From Bacillota bacterium (lineage in GTDB: Bacteria; Bacillota; Bacilli; Bacillales_B; DSM-18226): a stretch of 12,851 nucleotides of DNA. The translations under genes were made by a program, and so were the position numbers. Where the stretch lies: positions 1 to 12,851 of the forward strand of contig JAUZQA010000049.1 in NCBI GenBank assembly GCA_030705665.1, read 5' to 3'. This document shows, piece after piece, positions 6,946-12,851 of this stretch (within the stretch, counting starts at the first letter, position 1; each line of letters opens with the position of its first letter). The notes under the pieces were generated by a model. The model was not told where the DNA came from. It searched no databases and saw only the letters and a list, made by a program, of their open reading frames with translations.

Positions 6946-8235
6946 TCATACTAGTTCGATTGTCCATAAACTTGGGTTCTCAATTAATTGTTTAAAGCGG
7001 TTCGTAAAAGAAACTGCCGTGGCACCGTCCGCCACGCGATGGTCAAATGCCATCGATAATGTCATTATCGATCGAATCGCAATTTCATCGTTTTCCATGA
7101 CAACTGGCATTTTTTTGGTCTTATGAAATGCGATTAACCCTGTTTCCGGATGATTAATAATTGGTGTAGCTCCGATACTTCCTAAAGGACCCACGTTACT
7201 TATTGTAAATGTACCTCCTTTCAAATCAGTTGACGTCAGTTTGTCCTCTTGAGATTTTTTCGTTAATTCTTTTAATTTGTCATTAATTTGGCGAACAGTT
7301 AATTGATCTGCATGATGAATGACAGGCACAATTAAACCCTGTTCTGTATCAGTAGCAATTCCAATGTTATATTCTTTTTCTAAACGAATCACTTCGTTTG
7401 CTTCATCAAGCTTTGCATTGAATACAGGATATTGTTTCAATGCCACCACGATCGCTTTAATGAAGAAGGCAACAGCTGAAATATTGATATCCATTCCTTT
7501 TAAATCACTTCGATATGCTAGCAGCTCGGTTAAATCTACCTCTTCAAAATGTGTAACATGCGGAATCGTATAAAGTGATTGGGTCATTTTCTTTGCAATT
7601 TGCTTCCGACGACCTTTAAACGGAACAATTTCTACATTTGTTTCATTTACATACGGTACTTCCTGCTTTTGAATCTCTTGCTTCGATTCTGTTTCTTCTA
7701 CGATCGCTTTGGTGGAAATTTCCTTTGTTTCCTCAGAAGATGGAAAACCATCACGTTTTTTAACGAATTCGTATATATCTTTTACTGTGATGCGTCCGTT
7801 TGCGCCCGTACCTGTAATTTCATTAATATCAACTTGAAACTCGCGGGCAATTTTTCTCGTATAAGGTGCTGCAATGATGAATTTTTTTTTGTTTTTTTGC
7901 TCGGCAATAGCTGTTTGTTGGGGCTGTGTTATTGAAACTGCCTGTTTAAAATCGACGTTTTCCATTTGTTTTTCCACCACTGGTTCTACAACTTTTTCCT
8001 TTTCTGTTTCCAGCACTAGTAGCGTTGTACCGACAGATACTATGTTACCATGGTCAACAACAATTTCCTTCACCTTGCCTGAGGATGGAGAAGGGAGCTC
8101 TGCTACCATTTTATCTGTTTGTACTTCTAATAGAGGCTGATCCACCTTGACCATATCCCCTACCTTGACAAAATAGTGGATGATTTCTCCCTCAGTCATT
8201 CCTTCACCAATATCATGTAGTTTTACTTCAACCAA
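6946..8235 (-). CDS. 2-oxoacid dehydrogenase complex E2, dihydrolipoyllysine acyltransferase
   Basis: This 429-residue E2 core subunit transfers the acyl group from E1 through its lipoyl arm to CoA. Domains in order are: one lipoyl domain (1-78) with the lipoylated Lys42 in VQTDKMV; a linker; the peripheral-subunit-binding domain (about 119-157, APYTRKIAREF to TGANGRITVKDI); a charged linker; and the catalytic domain (about 201-429) with DHRVADG (398-404), His399 and Asp403 being catalytic. Length is normal for a one-lipoyl BkdB-type E2. The start is TTG at 8235, eight bases after AGGAGG and 12 bp after the E1beta stop. It is the last gene of the operon with phenylalanine dehydrogenase. The domain plan fits branched-chain or pyruvate E2 alike; the neighbours make an aryl-2-oxoacid substrate plausible. 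Confidence 0.93.
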   Translation of the reverse strand: MVEVKLHDIGEGMTEGEIIHYFVKVGDMVKVDQPLLEVQTDKMVAELPSPSSGKVKEIVVDHGNIVSVGTTLLVLETEKEKVVEPVVEKQMENVDFKQAVSITQPQQTAIAEQKNKKKFIIAAPYTRKIAREFQVDINEITGTGANGRITVKDIYEFVKKRDGFPSSEETKEISTKAIVEETESKQEIQKQEVPYVNETNVEIVPFKGRRKQIAKKMTQSLYTIPHVTHFEEVDLTELLAYRSDLKGMDINISAVAFFIKAIVVALKQYPVFNAKLDEANEVIRLEKEYNIGIATDTEQGLIVPVIHHADQLTVRQINDKLKELTKKSQEDKLTSTDLKGGTFTISNVGPLGSIGATPIINHPETGLIAFHKTKKMPVVMENDEIAIRSIMTLSMAFDHRVADGATAVSFTNRFKQLIENPSLWTIELV

Positions 8236-8247
8236 TGTCTTTCCCTC

Positions 8248-9270
8248 CTAAAAATGCACAACTTTTTCTATGGCTTTCAATACACGCTGAGGTGTTGGCA
8301 AATAATGTTCTTCAAGTGCAAAAAATGGAACCGGTACATCAAACCCGGTAACACGCTCAATCGGTGATTTCATATACAGAAAGGATGTATCATTAATAAT
8401 TGAAACAATGTCATTTCCCACTCCGCCTGTTTCATGGGCTTCATGAACAATAACCGCACGTCCTGTTTTTTGAACGGATTCGCTGAGAATGTCTTTATCG
8501 ATTGGATAAAGGGTACGCAAATCAATAACATCACAAGTAATGCCTTGCATCTCTGCCTGTTCTACCGCTTTCATGGCTACCGAAACCATCGCTCCCCATG
8601 CAATTACTGTAACGTCATTTCCCTCTTTAAGCTTTTTCCCTTTTCCGATTTCAACGATGTATTTTCCTTCTGGTACCTCATCACGATTCGCACGATAGAT
8701 TCTCATGGACTCTAAAAATAAGACGGGATCCTGATCTTCGATTGCTGCAATTAGCAGCCCTTTGGCATCGTAGGCAGAAGAAGGGCATACGACTTTTATT
8801 CCAGGCATATGTGTAAACAACGCTTCGACACTATCTGAGTGAACTTCTGGAGAACGTATCCCAGCGCCGTATGGTGCACGGATTACCATTGGAACCGTAT
8901 AGCTACCCATCGTCCGCATACGAATGCGTGATACATGTGTCATGATCTGTTCATATGCCGGATAGATAAAACCGAGAAACTGTATTTCCGCTACAGGTTT
9001 AAATCCATTGACCGCCATTCCGACAGATGTTCCGATAATCCCCGCTTCACTCAGTGGCGTATCAATAACTCGATCCTCCCCAAATTGTTCTTGCAGCCCT
9101 TCTGTAGCCCTGAATACTCCCCCGTTTCTACCGATATCTTCTCCAAGCAAAATGACTTGTTCATCCTCTTTTAACATCGTTCGCAAACCATCATTTATAG
9201 CTTGAATAAGTGTTAACTGGTTTGTCTTTGTGGTATAGTCATCTAACGGTTTTTCCATAGTTATCATCAT
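8248..9270 (-). CDS. 2-oxoacid dehydrogenase E1 component, beta subunit
   Basis: This 340-residue subunit pairs with E1alpha to form the thiamine-diphosphate-dependent decarboxylase of the complex (PdhB/BkdAB family). Visible landmarks are LLGEDIGRNGGVF (41-53), TPLSEAGIIG (71-80) with the cofactor-activating Glu75, EVHSDSVEALFTHMPG (142-157), CDVIDLRTLYPID (246-258) and VHEAHETGG (275-283). I start it at the ATG at 9270, which overlaps the E1alpha stop as TAATG and follows GGGAGGG at seven bases. A longer in-frame ATG at 9327 lies inside the E1alpha gene without an SD. The one-base overlap implies coupled, equimolar synthesis with E1alpha. Sequence type is close to Bacillus PdhB and BkdAB, so it does not settle the substrate. 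Confidence 0.93.
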   Translation of the reverse strand: MMITMEKPLDDYTTKTNQLTLIQAINDGLRTMLKEDEQVILLGEDIGRNGGVFRATEGLQEQFGEDRVIDTPLSEAGIIGTSVGMAVNGFKPVAEIQFLGFIYPAYEQIMTHVSRIRMRTMGSYTVPMVIRAPYGAGIRSPEVHSDSVEALFTHMPGIKVVCPSSAYDAKGLLIAAIEDQDPVLFLESMRIYRANRDEVPEGKYIVEIGKGKKLKEGNDVTVIAWGAMVSVAMKAVEQAEMQGITCDVIDLRTLYPIDKDILSESVQKTGRAVIVHEAHETGGVGNDIVSIINDTSFLYMKSPIERVTGFDVPVPFFALEEHYLPTPQRVLKAIEKVVHF

Positions 9271-10337
9271 TAAGAATCCCTCCCGATTAATTGAAGATAC
9301 TGTTCTTTTTGTTTGGCTATGGTCCAAGTTGGCGTTTCAAATACATAATCGAATAAATCATTGACATTCGGTTTTGGAAAGCTTTCCATGTCTTTAACTG
9401 CCTGTTCCACTTCACTTGCGGTTTCTTCTTTGATTTTCGTTACCCATTCATCGTCCCAGTAGCCGTTTAACTTCATATAACGCTCCACACGAAGAAGCGG
9501 ATCCCGATTTTCTCGAATGATGTCGCTGTCTGACTGATTTCGGTATTTAGTAGGATCATCTGCCGTAGTATGGGCACCATATCTCCATGTTAGTGCTTCA
9601 ATCAGAGTGGGGCCTTCTCCATTACGTGCACGTCCAAGCGCTTCTTTTGTTTGAAAATAAACAGCAAATATATCGTTTCCATCAACACGGACACCTGGCA
9701 TATCATAAGCTAGTGCCTTTTGTGCGATGGTTTTGGAATTCATTTGCTTTTCAATCGGCAGTGAAATCGCAAAGCCGTTATTTTGGTTAAAGAAGATAGC
9801 CGGTGCTTGAAACACACTGGCAAAGTTCAGTCCTTCATGAAAATCGCCCTCTGATGTGGCTCCGTCGCCAAAATAAGCAATCGCGGCGTTTTTTGTTCCT
9901 TTTCTTTTTTCTGCCAAGGCAGCCCCTGCTGCATGAGGGATTTGAGTTGCAATGGGAACGGCAGGAGGAAATATCTTTTTCCCATTTTCAGGAACACATC
10001 CCTCTACACGTCCTTTCCAATATAAATACGTACGAGCCATGCTGGCACCAAATGTTAATGTGGCACCGTGATCTCGGTAGGTTGGAAACACCCAATCATC
10101 TTTTTCGAGCGCCAGTGCGCTCCCCACTTGAGAAGCTTCCTGCCCCTCAAACGGGGCGTATGTCCCCAGCCTTCCTTGACGCTGCAAACTAATGGCCTTG
10201 CGATCAAAAGTACGAATACGAACCATGTTATTATAGAAACTTTTTACAAGATCTTCTGTTATTTCCTCTTTGTACTGTTCATTTATTAATTGACCATTTT
10301 CATCGACGATTTGATATATTGGAAATTTTGTTTCCAT
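9270..10337 (-). CDS. 2-oxoacid dehydrogenase E1 component, alpha subunit
   Basis: This 355-residue E1alpha binds thiamine diphosphate through GDGATSEGDFHEGLNF to NQNN (157-187). Other family landmarks are SLQRQGRLGTYAPFEGQEA (50-68), YRD (87-89), PIATQIPHAAGAALAEK (128-144) and the ordered loop RYGAHTTADDPTKYR (252-266). The N-terminal part looks like Bacillus PdhA, while ATQIPHAAGAA is nearer the branched-chain 2-oxoacid enzymes, so a name of strict pyruvate dehydrogenase is not warranted. The ATG follows GGGGTGAT by a few bases, 32 bp after the phenylalanine dehydrogenase stop. The stop overlaps the E1beta start. Genetic linkage to phenylalanine dehydrogenase suggests that phenylpyruvate is the substrate (inference). 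Branched-chain 2-oxoacids are the main alternative. Confidence 0.92.
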   Translation of the reverse strand: METKFPIYQIVDENGQLINEQYKEEITEDLVKSFYNNMVRIRTFDRKAISLQRQGRLGTYAPFEGQEASQVGSALALEKDDWVFPTYRDHGATLTFGASMARTYLYWKGRVEGCVPENGKKIFPPAVPIATQIPHAAGAALAEKRKGTKNAAIAYFGDGATSEGDFHEGLNFASVFQAPAIFFNQNNGFAISLPIEKQMNSKTIAQKALAYDMPGVRVDGNDIFAVYFQTKEALGRARNGEGPTLIEALTWRYGAHTTADDPTKYRNQSDSDIIRENRDPLLRVERYMKLNGYWDDEWVTKIKEETASEVEQAVKDMESFPKPNVNDLFDYVFETPTWTIAKQKEQYLQLIGRDS

Positions 10338-10369
10338 CTAATCACCCCATACCCTTAGAAATTTCATTA

Positions 10370-11509
10370 TTATTTACGAATATCCCATTTAGGACGCTTT
10401 GCATGAGTGTAAAAGCTATTTTGCCTCTTGCGGTCTTCCATACGTTTTTCACAAAGACGGTTAGCTGCTTGAATTGTTGTAATGTCATCCAACTCTGCCT
10501 GTCTGTATACTTCCAATAAAGAAGTGTAAATGGATCTTGTTTTTGCTAACACACGTTCTTTATTGTAGCCGTACAGTTCATCTGCTACTTGAATTAAACC
10601 GCCAGCATTTACAATATAATCAGGGGCATATAAAATTCCCTTTTGTTTAAGTGATTCACCATTCTTTTCAAAAAGAAGCTGATTGTTAGCTGATCCAACT
10701 ACTGCTTTAACTTTTAACTGTTCGATTGTTTCATCGTTGATAATTCCGCCAAAGGCACATGGAACAAATACGTCCGCCTCCGTGGAATAAACTTCATTAC
10801 CGCTTATTACCCTTGCAATACTGCCTAATTGTTTTGCTCTTTCTTGAATGGCCGCAACGGCCTCTTCATTGATATCGCTTACATATAAATCTGCACCGGC
10901 TTCCAGCAATTGCTCTGCTACTTTGAAACCTACTTTTCCAAGACCTTGAATCGTAAAGGATTTACCTGAAAAATCTTCTGTGCCAAAAACGACTTTATTC
11001 GTAGCTTTTAAACCGTAAATGACTCCAAGCGCAGTCGGAATGGATGAGTCACCGCCGCCTCCGAAGCTTTCCGGAATTCCTACAATACAATTGGACTCTT
11101 TTGAGGCATGGATAAAGTCGTCCATTGAAGTTCCCATATCAGTTCCTGTATAAAAACGGCCGTTTAAAGATTCCACAAACTGTCCGAAGGCTCTGAACAT
11201 TGCCGGTGTTTTATCCCTTAAAGGATCACCAATGATCACCGCTTTTCCTCCACCAAAATCAACATCTGCAGCGGCACATTTATATGCCATACCTTTCGAT
11301 AAACGAAGCACATCTTCTAAAGCCTCATCCATTGTGCCATATGGCCGCATGCGGCATCCTCCCAATGCCGGACCTAGTGTTGTATTACAGATGGCGATAA
11401 TTGCTTTTAGCCCTGTAGACGGATCATTGCAAAAAACGAGTTGCTCGTGTTCATGCATTTTATCCATAATTGATTCTGATTTTTGTGCAGATTGCTTCAT
11501 CAAGTTCAT
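10370..11509 (-). CDS. pdh: L-phenylalanine dehydrogenase (NAD-dependent)
   Basis: This 379-residue Glu/Leu/Phe/Val-dehydrogenase catalyses L-Phe + NAD+ + H2O to phenylpyruvate + NH4+ + NADH. Catalytic residues are Lys77 (MAYKCAA), Lys89 (FGGGKAV) and Asp124 (TGTDMGT); the dinucleotide fold carries GLGKVG (189-194). I recall strong likeness along the whole length to L. sphaericus (381 aa) and B. badius phenylalanine dehydrogenases, including the C-terminal RPKWDIRK. Gly122 and Leu305 sit where those enzymes have the residues that set phenylalanine over leucine (leucine dehydrogenases have Ala and Val there). I start it at ATG 11509, seven bases after GGAGG; the longer frame to 11572 has no SD. 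It is the first gene of the E1/E2 operon and is divergent from an Lrp-type regulator. Confidence 0.92.
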   Translation of the reverse strand: MNLMKQSAQKSESIMDKMHEHEQLVFCNDPSTGLKAIIAICNTTLGPALGGCRMRPYGTMDEALEDVLRLSKGMAYKCAAADVDFGGGKAVIIGDPLRDKTPAMFRAFGQFVESLNGRFYTGTDMGTSMDDFIHASKESNCIVGIPESFGGGGDSSIPTALGVIYGLKATNKVVFGTEDFSGKSFTIQGLGKVGFKVAEQLLEAGADLYVSDINEEAVAAIQERAKQLGSIARVISGNEVYSTEADVFVPCAFGGIINDETIEQLKVKAVVGSANNQLLFEKNGESLKQKGILYAPDYIVNAGGLIQVADELYGYNKERVLAKTRSIYTSLLEVYRQAELDDITTIQAANRLCEKRMEDRKRQNSFYTHAKRPKWDIRK

Positions 11510-11541
11510 TTTAATTCCTCCATTATCACTGTGAATATAAT

Positions 11542-11554
11542 GGTAACTGCTTAC
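11542..11554. promoter_or_regulatory. GGTAAC-T-GCTTAC site near the dehydrogenase start
   Basis: This partial palindrome lies about 33 bp upstream of the dehydrogenase ATG. Apart from one extra central base it matches the minus-strand reading of the site at 11692-11704 (GGTAACGCTTACC). Both resemble weak cre sites (two mismatches each). It may be a shared operator. Confidence 0.3.
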
Positions 11555-11691
11555 AAAAAAAGCCTTTCTCACCGTTTAAGAAACGCATGGAGAAGTATAT
11601 ATTCATTTTACTGAAATAATAATGACTTTTTTAACTTTGCTCCTATGACACTTTCTTAATGACAGACTTTGATTTTGGGAAAGACATCAGA

Positions 11692-11704
11692 GGTAAGCGT
11701 TACC
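11692..11704. promoter_or_regulatory. palindrome GGTAAGCGTTACC
   Basis: Perfect 5-bp arms GGTAA and TTACC flank GCG, about 185 bp upstream of the dehydrogenase start and the same distance upstream of the regulator start. It has two mismatches to the cre consensus and could bind CcpA or another dimeric regulator. Confidence 0.35.
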
Positions 11705-11719
11705 CTCATTTTTTTACAT

Positions 11720-11757
11720 CATAATTTTTGATTTGTTTGATAATTTCAAAAATTATG
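11720..11757. promoter_or_regulatory. perfect 12-bp inverted repeat, candidate regulator operator
   Basis: CATAATTTTTGA (11720-11731) and TCAAAAATTATG (11746-11757) are exact reverse complements, separated by 14 bp. A second, nested symmetry, TTTGA-TAATT-TCAAA, spans 11736-11750. The repeat ends just upstream of the promoter-like element of the Lrp-type gene. Lrp/AsnC proteins bind AT-rich palindromes and often regulate themselves, so this is a natural candidate operator. No T-run follows in either direction to suggest a terminator. Confidence 0.45.
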
Positions 11758-11780
11758 TTTTCGTTAATACTATGATAAGA

Positions 11781-11786
11781 TATAAT
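11781..11786 (+). promoter_or_regulatory. possible -10 element for the Lrp-type gene
   Basis: A consensus TATAAT lies 103 bp upstream of the ATG. The hexamer 17 bp upstream of it is TTTTCG (11758-11763), a poor -35, so the promoter would depend on an activator or other contacts. This is a weak call. Confidence 0.3.
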
Positions 11787-11888
11787 AAAATAAAAAAAAA
11801 TATCAAAATGTATAAGTTTTAAGGGTTAAGCATTCTATTTTGCATAAGTTTTTCTGAATTTACCTTCATTTTAAAAGGAGAACATTTA

Positions 11889-12341
11889 ATGGATCAAATA
11901 GATATTCATCTTCTTGAACTTCTTCAATTGGACGGGCGTATTACCTTAAGTGAGTTATCAAAGAAATTATCACTTAGTCGTCCAAGTATTACTGAACGTC
12001 TAAAACGGCTGCAAGAGAAGGGAATTATTGAAGGATTCAGTGCACGAATATGCCCAAAAGCAATTGGCAGAAATGTAATCGTTTTCATTCAACTGAGTGA
12101 AATCAAGATAATTTCCTATACTGAGTTTGAGCAATGGATTATGAAGGATCCTGATATTATCGAGTGTCATCGATTAACAGGTTCTGTTAGCTATTTACTT
12201 AAGGCTGCCGTAACAGGAATGAGTCATTTGAGTAATCTTATCGATAAGCTAACTCCTTACGGAAATGTTAATACATCTATCGTTTTATCATCACCGGTCG
12301 CTTTTCGATCCATCACGCCGCATCCCAATGAGAAAGGATAA
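11889..12341 (+). CDS. Lrp/AsnC-family transcriptional regulator
   Basis: This 150-residue protein has the standard two-part plan. An N-terminal winged helix-turn-helix (about 1-50) contains LLELLQLDGRITLSELSKKL and SRPSITERLKRLQEKGII. A C-terminal ligand-binding/oligomerisation (RAM) domain (about 62-140) contains IIECHRLTGSVSYLLKAAV. Length is typical. The ATG follows AAAGGAG at eight bases. Lrp/AsnC proteins sense amino acids and usually control neighbouring amino-acid genes. The divergent phenylalanine dehydrogenase/E1/E2 operon is the obvious target, with phenylalanine or another aromatic amino acid as the likely effector; both points are inference from position. A palindromic 12-bp repeat lies 132 bp upstream. 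The gene is monocistronic and ends before a bidirectional terminator. Confidence 0.92.
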   Translation: MDQIDIHLLELLQLDGRITLSELSKKLSLSRPSITERLKRLQEKGIIEGFSARICPKAIGRNVIVFIQLSEIKIISYTEFEQWIMKDPDIIECHRLTGSVSYLLKAAVTGMSHLSNLIDKLTPYGNVNTSIVLSSPVAFRSITPHPNEKG

Positions 12342-12365
12342 ACGCAAAGACTTAATATAAAAGGG

Positions 12366-12389
12366 CAAGCATAGATTTTCCAATGCTTG
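12366..12389. other. short hairpin CAAGCAT / ATGCTTG
   Basis: A perfect 7-bp inverted repeat with a 10-base loop lies between the regulator stop and the main terminator. On the minus strand it is followed by CCCTTTTAT, so it could serve as a back-up terminator for the thioesterase gene. Weak. Confidence 0.3.
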
Positions 12390-12422
12390 GCTGTCTTTCA
12401 AGATTCATTTTGTTAGCGCATT

Positions 12423-12456
12423 AAAAATGGATCATGCCTATACATGATCCATTTTT
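12423..12456. terminator. bidirectional terminator between the regulator and thioesterase genes
   Basis: AAAAATGGATCATG and CATGATCCATTTTT form a perfect 14-bp stem around the loop CCTATA. The stem ends in T-runs on both strands. It lies between two convergent genes, so it should end both transcripts. Confidence 0.88.
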
Positions 12457-12468
12457 CTTTCTCACCAT

Positions 12469-12851
12469 TTAATCATTGAGAATCATAACTGAAGAAACAA
12501 CACTTGCCGCTTTTTTCTCATTTTGATATAGGTCTGCGATGACATATGCTGTTTTCTTTCCCATCCTTTCAACCTTAGCCTCTACCATAACTTCTCCAAG
12601 CATAATCGGCCGATGAAAAGTCGTGTGTAAATCAATCGAAGTAAATGTTTGTCTAGATTCTAGCTTAGAAGCAATTGCATATGCCATCATAATGTCAGCT
12701 GCCGAGGAAACAAATCCTCCCATCGCAACACCAATTCCATTTAGGAATTTTTCGTCAACTCTCCATATGCCGCGCGCTAAGCCATTGTGAGCATAGGTTG
12801 CTTTTATCTGTAAAGTTTCATCGCAATTTGGCGGCTGTTCCCCGTGTGTAA
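12469..12851 (-). CDS. PaaI-family hotdog-fold thioesterase, C-terminal part (start beyond the right edge)
   Basis: The frame stays open from the stop at 12469 to the window edge, giving 126 visible residues. The internal ATG at 12723 is not the start, because family-like sequence (YAHNGLARGIWRVDEKFLNG) lies upstream of it. The core is GVAMGGFVSSAADIMMAYAIAS, then FTSIDLHTTFHRPIMLGE and AKVERMGKKTAYVIADLYQ. This is the hotdog pattern of PaaI-like acyl-CoA thioesterases, with the Asp of the AAD motif as the likely catalytic or substrate-positioning residue. E. coli PaaI hydrolyses hydroxyphenylacetyl-CoA. Here, proximity to a putative phenylacetyl-CoA-forming operon is suggestive, but the gene is convergent with the regulator and not in that operon. 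Its actual substrate is unknown. Confidence 0.82.
   Translation of the reverse strand, partial: THGEQPPNCDETLQIKATYAHNGLARGIWRVDEKFLNGIGVAMGGFVSSAADIMMAYAIASKLESRQTFTSIDLHTTFHRPIMLGEVMVEAKVERMGKKTAYVIADLYQNEKKAASVVSSVMILND

Larger units (their letters stand above)
11510..11888. other. divergent regulatory region between phenylalanine dehydrogenase and the Lrp-type regulator
   Basis: This 379-bp gene-free, very AT-rich region must hold the start signals of both units. It contains two related GGTAAC/GCTTAC sites, a perfect 12-bp inverted repeat, and a TATAAT facing the regulator; these are listed separately. I found no good sigma-A or sigma-54 (GG-N10-GC) promoter facing the dehydrogenase. No riboswitch or T-box was seen. 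Confidence 0.6.

Noticed and set aside
7319..8140. Several plus-strand open frames opposite the E2 gene
   Set aside because: They mirror the codon bias of the E2 gene, show no family motifs, and have no upstream SD.
8248..9327. Longer E1beta beginning at ATG 9327
   Set aside because: That ATG is inside the E1alpha gene and lacks an SD, whereas ATG 9270 has GGGAGGG and the TAATG overlap.
9587..10289. Plus-strand open frames opposite E1alpha
   Set aside because: Shadow frames of a conserved gene; no motifs and no initiation signals.
11510..11888. Sigma-54 (-24/-12) promoter for the dehydrogenase operon, as in the B. subtilis bkd operon
   Set aside because: No GG-N10-GC arrangement with the usual flanks was found on either strand, and no enhancer-binding activator gene is present.

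Overview
The window looks like chromosomal DNA from a low-GC Gram-positive bacterium of the Bacillaceae. The grounds are AT-rich intergenic DNA, strong GGAGG-type Shine-Dalgarno (SD) sites, frequent TTG starts, a consensus CcpA cre site, a DUF3231 protein, a YknXYZ-like exporter, and a phenylalanine dehydrogenase very like those of Lysinibacillus sphaericus and Bacillus badius. I see no rRNA, tRNA, CRISPR array or mobile element.

Layout. Positions 1-1892 (minus) hold a MacAB/YknXYZ-type export operon: adaptor, ATPase, then the start of the permease, which leaves the window. Three direct repeats spaced 11 bp apart lie upstream of it. Positions 2043-2735 (minus) encode a secreted C39-like cysteine peptidase. 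It is divergent from a two-repeat DUF3231 protein (2925-3935, plus). Positions 4195-6770 (minus) hold an amino-acid permease, with a cre site over its likely promoter, followed by an aspartate ammonia-lyase gene that has lost its first ~100 codons. Positions 6946-11509 (minus) form a tight operon: phenylalanine dehydrogenase, E1alpha, E1beta and E2 of a 2-oxoacid dehydrogenase complex. An Lrp/AsnC regulator is divergent from it (11889-12341, plus). A PaaI-type thioesterase (12469 to the right edge, minus) converges on the regulator across a bidirectional terminator.

The most interesting reading is that the central operon is an aromatic amino-acid catabolic unit. The dehydrogenase would turn phenylalanine into phenylpyruvate, and the dedicated E1/E2, with an E3 encoded elsewhere, could oxidatively decarboxylate it to phenylacetyl-CoA. 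The permease, Lrp-type regulator and thioesterase would be plausible accessories. The enzyme families are well supported; the substrate of the E1/E2 complex is inference. The promoter region between the dehydrogenase and the regulator carries a perfect 12-bp inverted repeat and two related GGTAAC/GCTTAC sites that could be operators.
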